From NCBI GenBank assembly GCA_934271255.1, contig CAKQQS010000001.1:62001-126000 (forward strand): DNA of 64,000 bases, written 5' to 3'. Positions 30,301 through 39,220 of the stretch are shown here, piece after piece (positions within the stretch are counted from its first letter, which is position 1; each line of letters opens with the position of its first letter). Below the pieces are notes generated by a model. That model saw only the letters and a list, made by a program, of their open reading frames with translations, made no database searches and was not told the origin of the DNA. This stretch comes from an uncultured Clostridia bacterium. GTDB lineage: Bacteria > Bacillota > Clostridia > Christensenellales > Borkfalkiaceae. Made by a program: the position numbers and the translations under genes.

Positions 30301-33300
30301 TTACACTATCGAACTCTTTAATACGAGCGTGGGTTTGCCGTCTTTCATAACGATTTCAAACGTCATAATATCGACTCCCATCATTTTTACCGTTACTATA
30401 TTGCCCTCTTCGTACCATAAAGTTTCGCCCGATACGACGCTTTGCGTTTCAACGCCGTCTTCACCTACCATAACGATTACACCGTACGCCTTGCCGTTAT
30501 CGTTGAAATAAAGTATCTGTTTTCCTATTTCTTCTTCTCTCATCACGTAAGTATATACGGTGTTACCTTCCATAATTCTACGCATCTTGTCGCCGTCGTA
30601 AATCTCGTACTTGCCGTCTTCGACTATTCTTACGTGCTTGCCGTCGTCTTCAAACTCGGCAAGGTAGGTCTTTCCGTATCTCTTGGACGTTCCGTCGATT
30701 CTGTATGCGTCCGCGTAAGTTTTGCCGTTGGCGGTGTAGAACGCGTATTCGTACGTTTCCGAATCGAAATCATCGGCCATCGTCAGCGTTTTAAAGGGTT
30801 CTACGCCCAAATCGGACGCTTTGAACTCGGTCAGGATTTTGTTCGTTTTGTCAATAGAGCAAAGCTTGTAGCCGTCGCCGAACACTTCGAGAGATAATAA
30901 CCCGACCACTCCGTTCGGTTCGTCTTTGATATACTCGCCGTACCGATTGTCGTTGATTATATAGTATCCGTTGTTATAAATAACGATTTTATTTACGTCG
31001 CTGCCGTCTACCGTATAATACGTTTCCGCTCCGCTCAACGCGGGATCGTCGATAAGACGTATTCTGTATTTAGTCGTTGCGTCTTTAAAGGTTACCGTAA
31101 GCGTAATCGTACCCGCTTTGCCGAAGTCCGTTCCGTCGGGAACGAGTATCGTCGCCGACGACAAAGTCGCTTCCGCATTTTCGACGCCTATTTTTTCGTC
31201 GCCGAAGTCTACGTACGCCGAATAATATATCTCCGTATCTTTAACGGCGTTAAGCACGCTGTCTTTGTCGCCTTTTATTACGTAGTTATTATCCACGCAC
31301 AACAACATGCCGTTTACGTCTTCCGACGAATAGACGTACGCCTTTTCGTGCGATTCGTAGCCTTTATACGCTACAATTAAGTCGTAAACGCCTTTTTCCG
31401 CCCCAGCAAGGTCGAACGGGGTTGTTTTCGTCCATTTCTCTTCGCCGGCGCCGTCGTCGACTTTCGTTGCGTTATACAGCATATCCGCCGTCAATTTTTC
31501 AAACCGTACGACGTAATTTTTGTCTTTTGCTTCTACGTACGTTTCGCCGATTTGGTTGTCTTTAAAATACAGCGAGTCGACGTAGACGTATTGTATTTCA
31601 AACGTTTCTTCGTTTAAAGCGAACACGTTGATTTTGCAAGTCAAACCTAAATAGGTTATCGTCGCCGAGAATCCTTCGCCCGATTGAACGGCGGCTTTCG
31701 CTTCGTCTTTGTCGAAAGACAGCATATCTTTCGTTACTTTTTCTTTGACGGAGTCGCCGTTTTTCAGGTACACGCTCATCTCTAATCCATTAGCGTCTGC
31801 GATTACGTCGCCGTTTTCGTCGACTTTCCAAAAGACGCTGCTTTCGTCGGGGTAAATGCGTTCGGGCGAGCGATCCGTACTGTCTTTTACAACGACTCTC
31901 CAAACGTAACATTCTTTACCGCCGTAAGCAAACGTTATTTCGTCGTACAAGCCCGCTTTCGTCAAGTCGAGTTTACCCGATTTTACCATATCTTGCGTTA
32001 AGGGAACCACGCGAACGTGTCCGCCGTAATATTTTACGATAAGATACCCTTCTTTGCCGAGTTCGATTTCTCTGTTTGCAAAACTTATTTCCTTTACGTC
32101 GTTTTCGTCGCGTACCACGACCACGGACGACGCTATCAGTCCCCGATACACGAACGCGCCGCTCTGTATACCCGATTTGTTTGCGTCAAAGAAATACTCT
32201 TCGTCGGGGTATAAATTGTCGGCAAGCACGTTTTTCGTCGTATAGTCGTTATAAGTCAACGTCGCTATTCTCGGACGGTTGCCGCGCATTACTTCGTTTT
32301 CTACCCTGAATCCGACGACGTAGGCGGGCATATCAGCGTATAAAGTTATCGTAACGGAATACGTCGGGTCGGACTCTGCGCCCGTGTACGAGAACGTATA
32401 AGTGAACTCGCGTTCGCCGCCCGTTTTCGCCAACTCCGCCTTTACCGAAGCAAAGCGTTGCGCGTCTTCGTCGCTTATTACGCCTATGCCGTAATAATGC
32501 AGCGCGCCCGTCGCCCTGTAAGTTACGTAACTTATATCGTTCAACGAATCGATTGCGTTGACGTCGTATCTCGAATCGATCGCGTACGGTTTATCAAACT
32601 CGTAGCCGACTTTTATAAACCCGATTTCGAGCGTTTTCGTAAAGTCTTCGTAGACGACGGTGATTTCTTTTTCCGTCGTCTTTTTCGTCTTGTCCGCAAT
32701 GAACGCGGATATAAACGCGTTTAGTTCTCTTTTCGTGTTCTCGTCGATTACGTCTGCGAGTTCTACTCTGCGACTCTCTTTTTTCCCCGCGAGCTCGACT
32801 ATTACGTTATTGTTATCGTTCAAACCGACGATAACGGGCTGTACGACAGCGTCGGTCGGCGAGAAATACGTTGATTCGGGGGTAACGTATCCGCAATGCT
32901 CGCATTCGATTTTCTTTACTTTTTCGCCGTTTGCGTTGACGTAATATATCGCCGTTCCGCTATGCCCGAACAAGCCTTGTTCGTTGCCGCAAACCGTACA
33001 TATTTTTTTGTGGTAACTTTCGTTTTCGTACACGTATTCGCAAACGTGGTCGCCCAAGCCGCCGAACAGGTCGATTCCCGCGATACGATTGCCGTTTTCG
33101 TCATAGAAGAGGTTACATACTTTACAGACGTAATAATCTTGCAGCGCCGCTTTGTTTTGGCAATCGCCGTCGTGCGCCGCTATAAGGTCGCCGAAAACGT
33201 GCGTTACGGGTATCGTCAATTCGTCCAAATCCGTTTCGTTACCGTTTATATCGAACAACTTATAACATCCGTCGTCCGTACATTCGTAGTGCCCTTTTCT

Positions 33301-34380
33301 GCCTTCGATACTCCCCGAACAGTTCATAGGCCTTTCTTCAACCCACTTTAACGTATGACCGAAAATCAAGTATACGTCGTTTAGTTTGTTGCCGTCGGCA
33401 TCGAAGTTCAAGTCGCAGTCGTCGCAGTGGTAATGCGCTACCCAGCCTTTCTCCGTTTCGGTGGCAGGTTTTCCGAGCATAAACTTGCTTTCGTCGAGCG
33501 CGCCGTTCGTGTAAAAACTATGTCCTTTTTTAGGTATCGTAAGGTCGGTTAAAAGAGTCGTCCCCGCGGCGTCGGCGTAGTTTCTGCCGCAAACCGTACA
33601 ATGACTGTATTCTTTCACGCCGTCCGTTTCGCAACCGCATTCGATTTTCGCGTGATAAACCATAGTGTGCGTTGCGGGTATCACAAGATTTTCGGGGGTA
33701 ACGACGTTGCCTTTTAAGTCAAAGTCTTTATTACACGCGCCGCAGTGGAAATGCGCCTTTTCGCCGTTTGTTCCGTCGGCGCACGACGGAGCCGTTTCGT
33801 TGACGTAAGTCTTGTTGACGTGGTTGGTTTTGGGACGAACGAGATATTCCCATTTCGTTCCGTAATCGTCCGTTTCGCCGGCAAAATATTGATTACACGT
33901 CCTACATTCGTAATACTCGTCGTGCCCGTCCGCTTCGCACGTCGCTTCTACCGCTTCGTGCCGACCGTTCGTAAAGTCGTGAGGCAGTTTGGGGATTACG
34001 ACGGTTTTGACTTCTTTTCCGTCGCTGCCTAAATATTTGTTACACGCCGAGCAGTACGAATATGCGTAGTTACCGTCCGAAAGACACGTTGCGGGCGTTT
34101 CCGCTTTCGTCGAAACGATTTCGTGTCCTTTTTTTATCGTAAGGTCGGTGAGTTCTATCGTCTTGGTTACGTCGTATTTCTTTCCGCACGTTTTACACTC
34201 GTAATAGGAAAGCGTTCCGTCCGTTTCGCACGTCTTCTCAATCCCGACGACTAACTCGCCGAAGTCGTGCACGTGTTCCTTGTTCTTGTTTTTGTCGCAA
34301 CTTTTACAGCCTGCAAGAGCAACGAACAAAAGACTTGTCAGCGTTAAAATCGTAAAAATCAGTTTGCGCTTGTTCATCAT
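30301..34380 (-). CDS. Giant CxxC-repeat surface lipoprotein
   Basis: 1359 residues. The signal peptide ends in LFVALAGC (Cys25), a lipobox. Residues about 35-500 hold eight to nine repeats of about 50 residues, each with a pattern C-x-x-DG-Y-x-C-x-x-C-x-x-Y followed by a Pro/Gly-His turn (for example YYECKTCGKKY, YSYCSACNKYL, YSHCTVCGRNY). The paired cysteines could hold zinc or be oxidised. The rest is a chain of beta domains rich in KDG and YY, with no enzyme motif that I recognise. Likely an adhesin or binding protein on the cell surface. AAGGAG precedes the ATG. It is transcribed on its own, upstream of the c-di-GMP locus and in the same direction. Confidence 0.8.
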   Translation of the reverse strand: MMNKRKLIFTILTLTSLLFVALAGCKSCDKNKNKEHVHDFGELVVGIEKTCETDGTLSYYECKTCGKKYDVTKTIELTDLTIKKGHEIVSTKAETPATCLSDGNYAYSYCSACNKYLGSDGKEVKTVVIPKLPHDFTNGRHEAVEATCEADGHDEYYECRTCNQYFAGETDDYGTKWEYLVRPKTNHVNKTYVNETAPSCADGTNGEKAHFHCGACNKDFDLKGNVVTPENLVIPATHTMVYHAKIECGCETDGVKEYSHCTVCGRNYADAAGTTLLTDLTIPKKGHSFYTNGALDESKFMLGKPATETEKGWVAHYHCDDCDLNFDADGNKLNDVYLIFGHTLKWVEERPMNCSGSIEGRKGHYECTDDGCYKLFDINGNETDLDELTIPVTHVFGDLIAAHDGDCQNKAALQDYYVCKVCNLFYDENGNRIAGIDLFGGLGDHVCEYVYENESYHKKICTVCGNEQGLFGHSGTAIYYVNANGEKVKKIECEHCGYVTPESTYFSPTDAVVQPVIVGLNDNNNVIVELAGKKESRRVELADVIDENTKRELNAFISAFIADKTKKTTEKEITVVYEDFTKTLEIGFIKVGYEFDKPYAIDSRYDVNAIDSLNDISYVTYRATGALHYYGIGVISDEDAQRFASVKAELAKTGGEREFTYTFSYTGAESDPTYSVTITLYADMPAYVVGFRVENEVMRGNRPRIATLTYNDYTTKNVLADNLYPDEEYFFDANKSGIQSGAFVYRGLIASSVVVVRDENDVKEISFANREIELGKEGYLIVKYYGGHVRVVPLTQDMVKSGKLDLTKAGLYDEITFAYGGKECYVWRVVVKDSTDRSPERIYPDESSVFWKVDENGDVIADANGLEMSVYLKNGDSVKEKVTKDMLSFDKDEAKAAVQSGEGFSATITYLGLTCKINVFALNEETFEIQYVYVDSLYFKDNQIGETYVEAKDKNYVVRFEKLTADMLYNATKVDDGAGEEKWTKTTPFDLAGAEKGVYDLIVAYKGYESHEKAYVYSSEDVNGMLLCVDNNYVIKGDKDSVLNAVKDTEIYYSAYVDFGDEKIGVENAEATLSSATILVPDGTDFGKAGTITLTVTFKDATTKYRIRLIDDPALSGAETYYTVDGSDVNKIVIYNNGYYIINDNRYGEYIKDEPNGVVGLLSLEVFGDGYKLCSIDKTNKILTEFKASDLGVEPFKTLTMADDFDSETYEYAFYTANGKTYADAYRIDGTSKRYGKTYLAEFEDDGKHVRIVEDGKYEIYDGDKMRRIMEGNTVYTYVMREEEIGKQILYFNDNGKAYGVIVMVGEDGVETQSVVSGETLWYEEGNIVTVKMMGVDIMTFEIVMKDGKPTLVLKSSIV

Positions 34381-34496
34381 GTTTTCTCCTTTATTTTTTT
34401 ATATAACCCGACGCGGTTTTAAGTCGCGCAAGAATTATCGAAATTATATTATTCGTTTTGCCTTAAATCGGTTACGGCAAACGTTCCTTAACAAAA

Positions 34497-34526
34497 ACTC
34501 GAGTAGCAATATTTACTACTCGGGTC
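34497..34526 (-). terminator. Terminator of the ABC type IV-like membrane protein gene
   Basis: Stem ACCCGAGTAGTAAAT / TTGCTACTCGAGT and TTTTTG on the minus strand, just after the stop codon. Confidence 0.8.
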
Positions 34527-34529
34527 TGT

Positions 34530-35312
34530 TTAAGCGGTTTTCTCGCTTTGTTCGTCGTTTTTCTCTTCTTTCGGAGCGTTGACGATTTTAGTTCTTTTAT
34601 CCATAGCGTTTTTAAGTTCGTCGAACGATTGATACCGTTTGGTAGACATCGTCGGGAACGCTTTTACTATACGACGGTAAAACACGGACGTGTTTTTGGT
34701 GAGTTTTTCTTTCGCGGCAATAAGATTCAACGTGCCGACGGCAACCGTTTTGCCTATCTTGTCCGACGCGGCGTGAATCTTGGCGTTGATCGCGTCAATC
34801 GCTTTAAGACGGTTGTTGAACTTGATGATGGTCGCTATCGTGCCGATAAAGTCGATGAACATCAAAGAAGCAAGCACGATGATGACGACGAGCGTCGCCG
34901 TATGCGGTAAAACGGCGATAAACTTGTCGACTAACGGGAATATGATTTTAACCGCCGCTATACATACAAGCCCCCACAGTAACGAAAATCTTGCGCAGAT
35001 ATACCCGCCGAGATTCCAGCGTTCTTTTGAATAATCCCACCATTTATGGTGAAAGACCTTTTCAAGCACGAAGCCCGTAACGAGTTCCAACAAAGACGGC
35101 AACACGAAACTGACGGCGACAAGCACCGCGTCGTGCGCGATAAGTCCCGTGATGAAATGAACGCCCGCTACTCCGAATCCGTAAATAGGACAAACGGGAC
35201 CGTTTAAAAATCCGCGGTTGACGAATTTGCCGTCTTTAAAAGCGGCAAAACATACTTCCGCGCACCAACCTAAAAACGAAAATATTAAAAAATAAATACA
35301 AAACCCGTACAT
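34530..35312 (-). CDS. Putative ABC-transporter type IV (CmpB-like) membrane protein
   Basis: 260 residues with five membrane spans in the first 170. The opening MYGFCIYFLIFSFLGWCAEV and RGFLNGPVCPIYGFG are the hallmark of the family annotated as putative ABC-transporter type IV (CmpB/DUF1113), and WWDYSKERWNLGGYIC is also typical. No substrate is known and no ATPase gene is adjacent. The charged C-terminal 90 residues are cytoplasmic. AAGGAA precedes the ATG; promoter and terminator indicate a single-gene unit. Confidence 0.82.
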   Translation of the reverse strand: MYGFCIYFLIFSFLGWCAEVCFAAFKDGKFVNRGFLNGPVCPIYGFGVAGVHFITGLIAHDAVLVAVSFVLPSLLELVTGFVLEKVFHHKWWDYSKERWNLGGYICARFSLLWGLVCIAAVKIIFPLVDKFIAVLPHTATLVVIIVLASLMFIDFIGTIATIIKFNNRLKAIDAINAKIHAASDKIGKTVAVGTLNLIAAKEKLTKNTSVFYRRIVKAFPTMSTKRYQSFDELKNAMDKRTKIVNAPKEEKNDEQSEKTA

Positions 35313-35359
35313 ATTCGTTCCTTGCCCGTTTTCGCCGAATTCGGCGTCTTTATAATATT

Positions 35360-35388
35360 ATTTTATAGTCTTTGTTCGATTTTGTCAA
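35360..35388 (-). promoter_or_regulatory. Promoter of the ABC type IV-like gene
   Basis: TTGACA (35383-35388) and TAAAAT (35360-35365) on the minus strand with a 17-base spacer. Confidence 0.75.
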
Positions 35389-35515
35389 GAATATGATTAT
35401 TTTTGGCGGTTGCAAAACTCAATTTTTTCACAAACGACTTTCAACCATGCCCGTTTTACGCAACTTTAAACTTATATTTTACGTTGATAAAAGGATATTT
35501 TGCGTTAAAAAACAA

Positions 35516-35548
35516 GCCCCCGAGCGACGAGATAGTCGCTCGGGGGCA
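35516..35548 (-). terminator. Terminator of the phosphoribosyltransferase operon
   Basis: Stem GCCCCCGAGCGAC / GTCGCTCGGGGGC followed by TTGTTTTTT on the minus strand. Confidence 0.88.
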
Positions 35549-35566
35549 TAACTTGTTTATCTTAAA

Positions 35567-36106
35567 TTACAATAAGGGAATCGTTGCGAGATAGTTTACG
35601 TCCGCTCTGTCTTTCGCGGTTCCTTCCGCTAAAACGAACAGTTTTTTATATACGACGCCGCCCGCTTTTTCAACCAACGCTTCGAGTCCTTTAAGGCTTT
35701 CGCCCGTCGAAATAACGTCGTCGATAATAGCGACTTTTTTGCCTTTTATCAGGTCTACGTCGTGCTTGGACAAGTGGAGTTCCTGCGCTTTGCCCGTAGT
35801 TATGGACGAGCCGTATTCGACGTGAATACCGTCTTGCATATACAGTTTTTTGCTTTTTCTCGCAACCGCGTAATAACGCATGCCTTTTTCTCTTGCGACG
35901 ACGTGCGTGAGTTGAAGCCCTTTTGATTCCGCCGTTATGAGAACTTCCGCATCGCCGACGAGTTTTGCGATTTCTTTACCGCAATGTTCCGTCAGCGCGC
36001 TGTCGCCGTGTAAGTTGAAAAAACAAATCCTGACGCCGCTCGGCAACGTTAATATAGGTAAATATGCTTTAAACCCTTTTATGTCTACTTCGTAACAATC
36101 GTTCAT
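35567..36106 (-). CDS. Adenine phosphoribosyltransferase-like protein
   Basis: 179 residues of the PRTase type I fold. VAIIDDVISTGESL is the PRPP-binding loop, AESKGLQLTHVVA resembles the Apt region, and YGSSITTG the flexible loop. It probably attaches a purine base to PRPP in the cytoplasm; whether the base is adenine or another purine is not decided by sequence. It is the last gene of a unit with an APH-fold kinase and an alpha/beta hydrolase, 13 bases after the kinase. AAGGAAG precedes the ATG. Confidence 0.8.
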   Translation of the reverse strand: MNDCYEVDIKGFKAYLPILTLPSGVRICFFNLHGDSALTEHCGKEIAKLVGDAEVLITAESKGLQLTHVVAREKGMRYYAVARKSKKLYMQDGIHVEYGSSITTGKAQELHLSKHDVDLIKGKKVAIIDDVISTGESLKGLEALVEKAGGVVYKKLFVLAEGTAKDRADVNYLATIPLL

Positions 36107-36119
36107 AAAAATACCTTCC

Positions 36120-37196
36120 TTATTCGGCTAAAATATCCGCGATGATTTTATTACATTCTTCGTACGAGTTGCGTATTTCGCTCGCAAGTTTGATTTGCGT
36201 TCTTGTCCTGACTAAATTATGCTCGGGGTATTTCGTCGCGAAATACACGTCGCCCGATAAGTAGTCCGTCAAGAATCTCATTCCGCATTCTATCGTCATC
36301 AAATACGCGCCGTACGGGAGAAGTTCCGCTTCTTTTTTCGTAATGCTGTTCTTTACCGCGCCGATATATCCTTCCGCGTACGTTTTGAAAAGATCGAGAG
36401 AAAAATGCACTTTGCTCAAATCCTGCTCGTCTTCTTTCGCCGTGCTTGCGCCGAATCTTATCGAGTCGCCGAAGTCAAAAAGCATACTGCCCGGCATTAC
36501 GGTGTCAAGGTCGATAACCGCTCTCGCTTCGCTCGTTTCCGCGTCCATCAAAATGTTGTTGAGTTTGGTGTCGTTGTGCGTAACTCTGAGCGATAAACTG
36601 CCGTCCTTTAACGAATCCATAACTATTCCGTACGTATTCTCTCCTGAAAGTATGAAATCTATTTCCGGCTTACAGTCTTTCGCTCTGTTGAATTCGTCTT
36701 TTTCAAGCGCCGCTTTAAAGTCGTTGAATCTTTTCGGAGTGTCGTGAAAACGTTTTATCGTTTCGTTCAATCCGCTTGCGTCGAAATCGGCAAGGTAGTT
36801 CTGGAACTCGCCGAACGCTCTGCCCGATTTTTTGAAAACTTCCGCGTTTTCGGCAGTTTGATAGGTTTTCGTATTTTCGATAAACTTATATACACGCCAA
36901 CATTTTTCGCCGTGAATAAAGGGTTTGCCGTCAAGCGTCGGGACTACTTCGAGCGTTTCCTGACCGTTCTTTTTCAAATGTTCGGTAACCGAACAAATAT
37001 TGTTCATAAGTCCGACGGAATCGGGAAAAACAAGCGTGTTCATTTTTTGCATTATGTAACGTTTTTTATCGGTAACGACTAAATACGTAAGGTTGATGTG
37101 TCCTTCTCCGTAAGGTTCGACGGACAAAACGTCCCCTTCGAGCCTGAATAAGCCCGCTACTCTGAACAATTCTTCTTTCGGTATATCGTAATTCAT
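36120..37196 (-). CDS. APH-fold sugar kinase, similar to N-acetylhexosamine 1-kinase
   Basis: 358 residues, the length of NahK. GEGHINLTYLV is the nucleotide loop, RVTHNDTKLNNILMD the catalytic loop and VIDLDTVMPGSMLFDFGDSIR the metal site; this last stretch is close to that of NahK. Such kinases phosphorylate GlcNAc or GalNAc at C1 in salvage of mucin or milk glycans. Other aminoglycoside-kinase-fold proteins share these motifs, so the substrate is a proposal supported by the GH20-like gene at 51.5 kb. Operon neighbours are 12-13 bases away on each side. Confidence 0.75.
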   Translation of the reverse strand: MNYDIPKEELFRVAGLFRLEGDVLSVEPYGEGHINLTYLVVTDKKRYIMQKMNTLVFPDSVGLMNNICSVTEHLKKNGQETLEVVPTLDGKPFIHGEKCWRVYKFIENTKTYQTAENAEVFKKSGRAFGEFQNYLADFDASGLNETIKRFHDTPKRFNDFKAALEKDEFNRAKDCKPEIDFILSGENTYGIVMDSLKDGSLSLRVTHNDTKLNNILMDAETSEARAVIDLDTVMPGSMLFDFGDSIRFGASTAKEDEQDLSKVHFSLDLFKTYAEGYIGAVKNSITKKEAELLPYGAYLMTIECGMRFLTDYLSGDVYFATKYPEHNLVRTRTQIKLASEIRNSYEECNKIIADILAE

Positions 37197-37208
37197 TTTT
37201 CTCTTTGT

Positions 37209-38051
37209 TTATTTCAATTCTATTTTTTGTTCTTTTAACCAGTCGACGGACAAGTTTACCCATTCGTCGATATTTTTCGTAACTCCGTACTGTATCCACC
37301 GGTCGTCGCCGAATACCGTGCCGTCCGCGACGGAAAGCCCGTGCACGCCTTTGCCGAAAATATGCAACGAGAACGGTACGCCCGCTTTTTCGTACGCCGA
37401 GGCGACTATCAGCGAATTTCTTACGGGTACGACGTTGTCGTTGCACGTCGCCCAAATAAACGCCGGCGCGGAATGAGCGCCGACAAGGTTTTCTATGCTT
37501 AACTTATCGTGCTCGAACGCGTCCCCTATCAGGTTATCGAACGATTCGGCGTGAGTTCTGCCCGTTGCCGTAATGACGGGATACCCTAAAATTATCGCGT
37601 CGGGACGCACGTTTACGGTCGGCTTAAAAACGTCCGTAACCGCTTTATCGTCTTTGTAACTTCCGAGCATAGCGCAAAGATGTCCGCCCGCCGAAAACCC
37701 GACCGCCGCCGTCATATCCTTGTCAACGTGCAGTTCTTCGGCGTTCTCGCGAATATAATTCATTGCCATAACCGCTTCCGCAAGTTCGTAAGGATATCTT
37801 ATCGGCGCGACCGAATAATCTATCCAGAACGCGTGAAAACCGCGCGAAAGATATTTCATGCAAACGGGTTCCGCTTCTCGTCTGCTGACGAAAGAATACC
37901 CGCCGCCCGCTATTACAAGCATCGCGGGGTTTTTTCTGTTTTCGTTTATCTCAACCGACTCGTCTAAAATATAAGCGTGCAAAATACCTTTGCCGCCTTG
38001 CGGTTTTTTAATCTTATAATACTCGTATAAATCTACGTCGAAAACTCTCAT
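37209..38051 (-). CDS. Alpha/beta-hydrolase, acetyl-esterase type
   Basis: 280 residues, no signal peptide. VIAGGGYSFVSRREAEP is the oxyanion-hole region of the xylan/acetyl esterase branch, AAVGFSAGGHLCAML holds the nucleophile serine (GFSAGG), and a terminal GVHGLSVAD supplies the histidine. It would remove acetyl groups from imported sugars or oligosaccharides. First gene of the unit with the sugar kinase and phosphoribosyltransferase. AAGGGAG precedes the ATG. Confidence 0.85.
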   Translation of the reverse strand: MRVFDVDLYEYYKIKKPQGGKGILHAYILDESVEINENRKNPAMLVIAGGGYSFVSRREAEPVCMKYLSRGFHAFWIDYSVAPIRYPYELAEAVMAMNYIRENAEELHVDKDMTAAVGFSAGGHLCAMLGSYKDDKAVTDVFKPTVNVRPDAIILGYPVITATGRTHAESFDNLIGDAFEHDKLSIENLVGAHSAPAFIWATCNDNVVPVRNSLIVASAYEKAGVPFSLHIFGKGVHGLSVADGTVFGDDRWIQYGVTKNIDEWVNLSVDWLKEQKIELK

Positions 38052-38080
38052 TTTTTTACTCCCTTAAAGTCGTCGGTTAC

Positions 38081-38109
38081 ATTGTACTACGCCGTTTCGT
38101 TCTTGTCAA
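38081..38109 (-). promoter_or_regulatory. Promoter of the esterase-kinase operon
   Basis: TTGACA (38104-38109) and TACAAT (38081-38086) on the minus strand with a 17-base spacer. Confidence 0.8.
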
Positions 38110-38214
38110 TCGATTAACCCTTTTAAACTCTTTTACTTCGACTTTTTGCTTAAAAACGTTCCGTTTGCGTCAAAAAATCCCGTTACCGCTTGACATATTC
38201 AACTTCATCATTAA

Positions 38215-38246
38215 AAAACGGCGTTGCTTTTCGACAACGCCGTTTC
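38215..38246 (-). terminator. Terminator of the DUF4037 gene
   Basis: Stem AAACGGCGTTGTCG / CAACGCCGTTT and TTTTAA on the minus strand; a smaller hairpin (GACGGGC/GCCCGTC) stands just before it. Confidence 0.8.
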
Positions 38247-38278
38247 GTTACGACGGGTTTTGCCCGTCTTTTCTTTAT

Positions 38279-39220
38279 TCAAACCGAAACGAGAACGTTA
38301 AGGTTTCGTATCGCTCCGTCGACTATTTTGTCGTTTACCGAATACGCGTGTTTTTCCAAATCTCCGCATACCGCTTTCGTAAGGTTTTGTTCCGTCAAAA
38401 CCGTCGTTACGAACGAACATATTTCTTCGACTATATAATACTTTTCTTTGAGTTCGTCCGTCGTCTGCGCGCTTTTCGTCAATACCTTTGACAATTTGTC
38501 CGTAATTTCTTTGTCGTAAATCTTTTTAAGCGCGTGAAAACTCCATTTGTAATAAGGCGCGAATTCGCCTTTAAGCAAAAATAAAGTCTTTATCGCCGAG
38601 TTTACGAATTCGTAGACGGTAAGGCACGCCGCTTCGACATCGCCGCGTTTAATACATCTCGGTAAATTGTATTGCCCCGACTGCGCCATTATCAAAAGAT
38701 TGCCCGCAAGTCTTTTTTTGCGTCCGTCTTCGGGAACGTTTTTTAAATTTTCTCTTATTTCGGTAACTTTGCCGAGTCCGTCGTAAAATATTTCGCCGTT
38801 CACACATTCTCTGAGCGCGTAATCGGGTAACGTAAGCCATTCTCTTATAGTAAGGTCGCCGCTTTCGTTGCCTAATTGTTTTTTATAAAACTCCGCGATT
38901 CTTACGGGGCCGTTTCTATTGCCGCCGACGGGGGACAAAGGTTGCCTTTTTACTCCCATATACTCTTTGGGAAGTTTTGAATACGCCCGTTCGAGCCTGA
39001 ACTCTTGTCTTGCGTCGACAGACTCTTCGCTCGGCAAAAAAATCGTAAAACCGACTTCGTAATCGTGATCTTTGGATATTTCGTCGTCAAACCCGTACCG
39101 TTCCGATCCGCTGCCCGTAAACCCTACGGCAATCAAGGGCAACAGTTCGGGAAACTCGGCTTTCAGCATGGGCATTCCGTATTCTTCAAAAAAAGCCTTT
39201 GACAGTTCAAGCCCTTTCAT
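38279..39220 (-). CDS. DUF4037-type nucleotidyltransferase-like protein
   Basis: 313 residues. GFTGSGSERYGFDDEISKDHDYE is a variant of the nucleotidyltransferase motif (GS followed by DxD). LSPVGGNRNGPVRIAEFY and the helical C-terminal half match the DUF4037 proteins I know from Lachnospiraceae-type genomes. The substrate is unknown. The start at 39220 is set by AAGGAG five bases upstream and lies 14 bases inside the preceding TPR gene, so the two are coupled. Confidence 0.78.
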   Translation of the reverse strand: MKGLELSKAFFEEYGMPMLKAEFPELLPLIAVGFTGSGSERYGFDDEISKDHDYEVGFTIFLPSEESVDARQEFRLERAYSKLPKEYMGVKRQPLSPVGGNRNGPVRIAEFYKKQLGNESGDLTIREWLTLPDYALRECVNGEIFYDGLGKVTEIRENLKNVPEDGRKKRLAGNLLIMAQSGQYNLPRCIKRGDVEAACLTVYEFVNSAIKTLFLLKGEFAPYYKWSFHALKKIYDKEITDKLSKVLTKSAQTTDELKEKYYIVEEICSFVTTVLTEQNLTKAVCGDLEKHAYSVNDKIVDGAIRNLNVLVSV

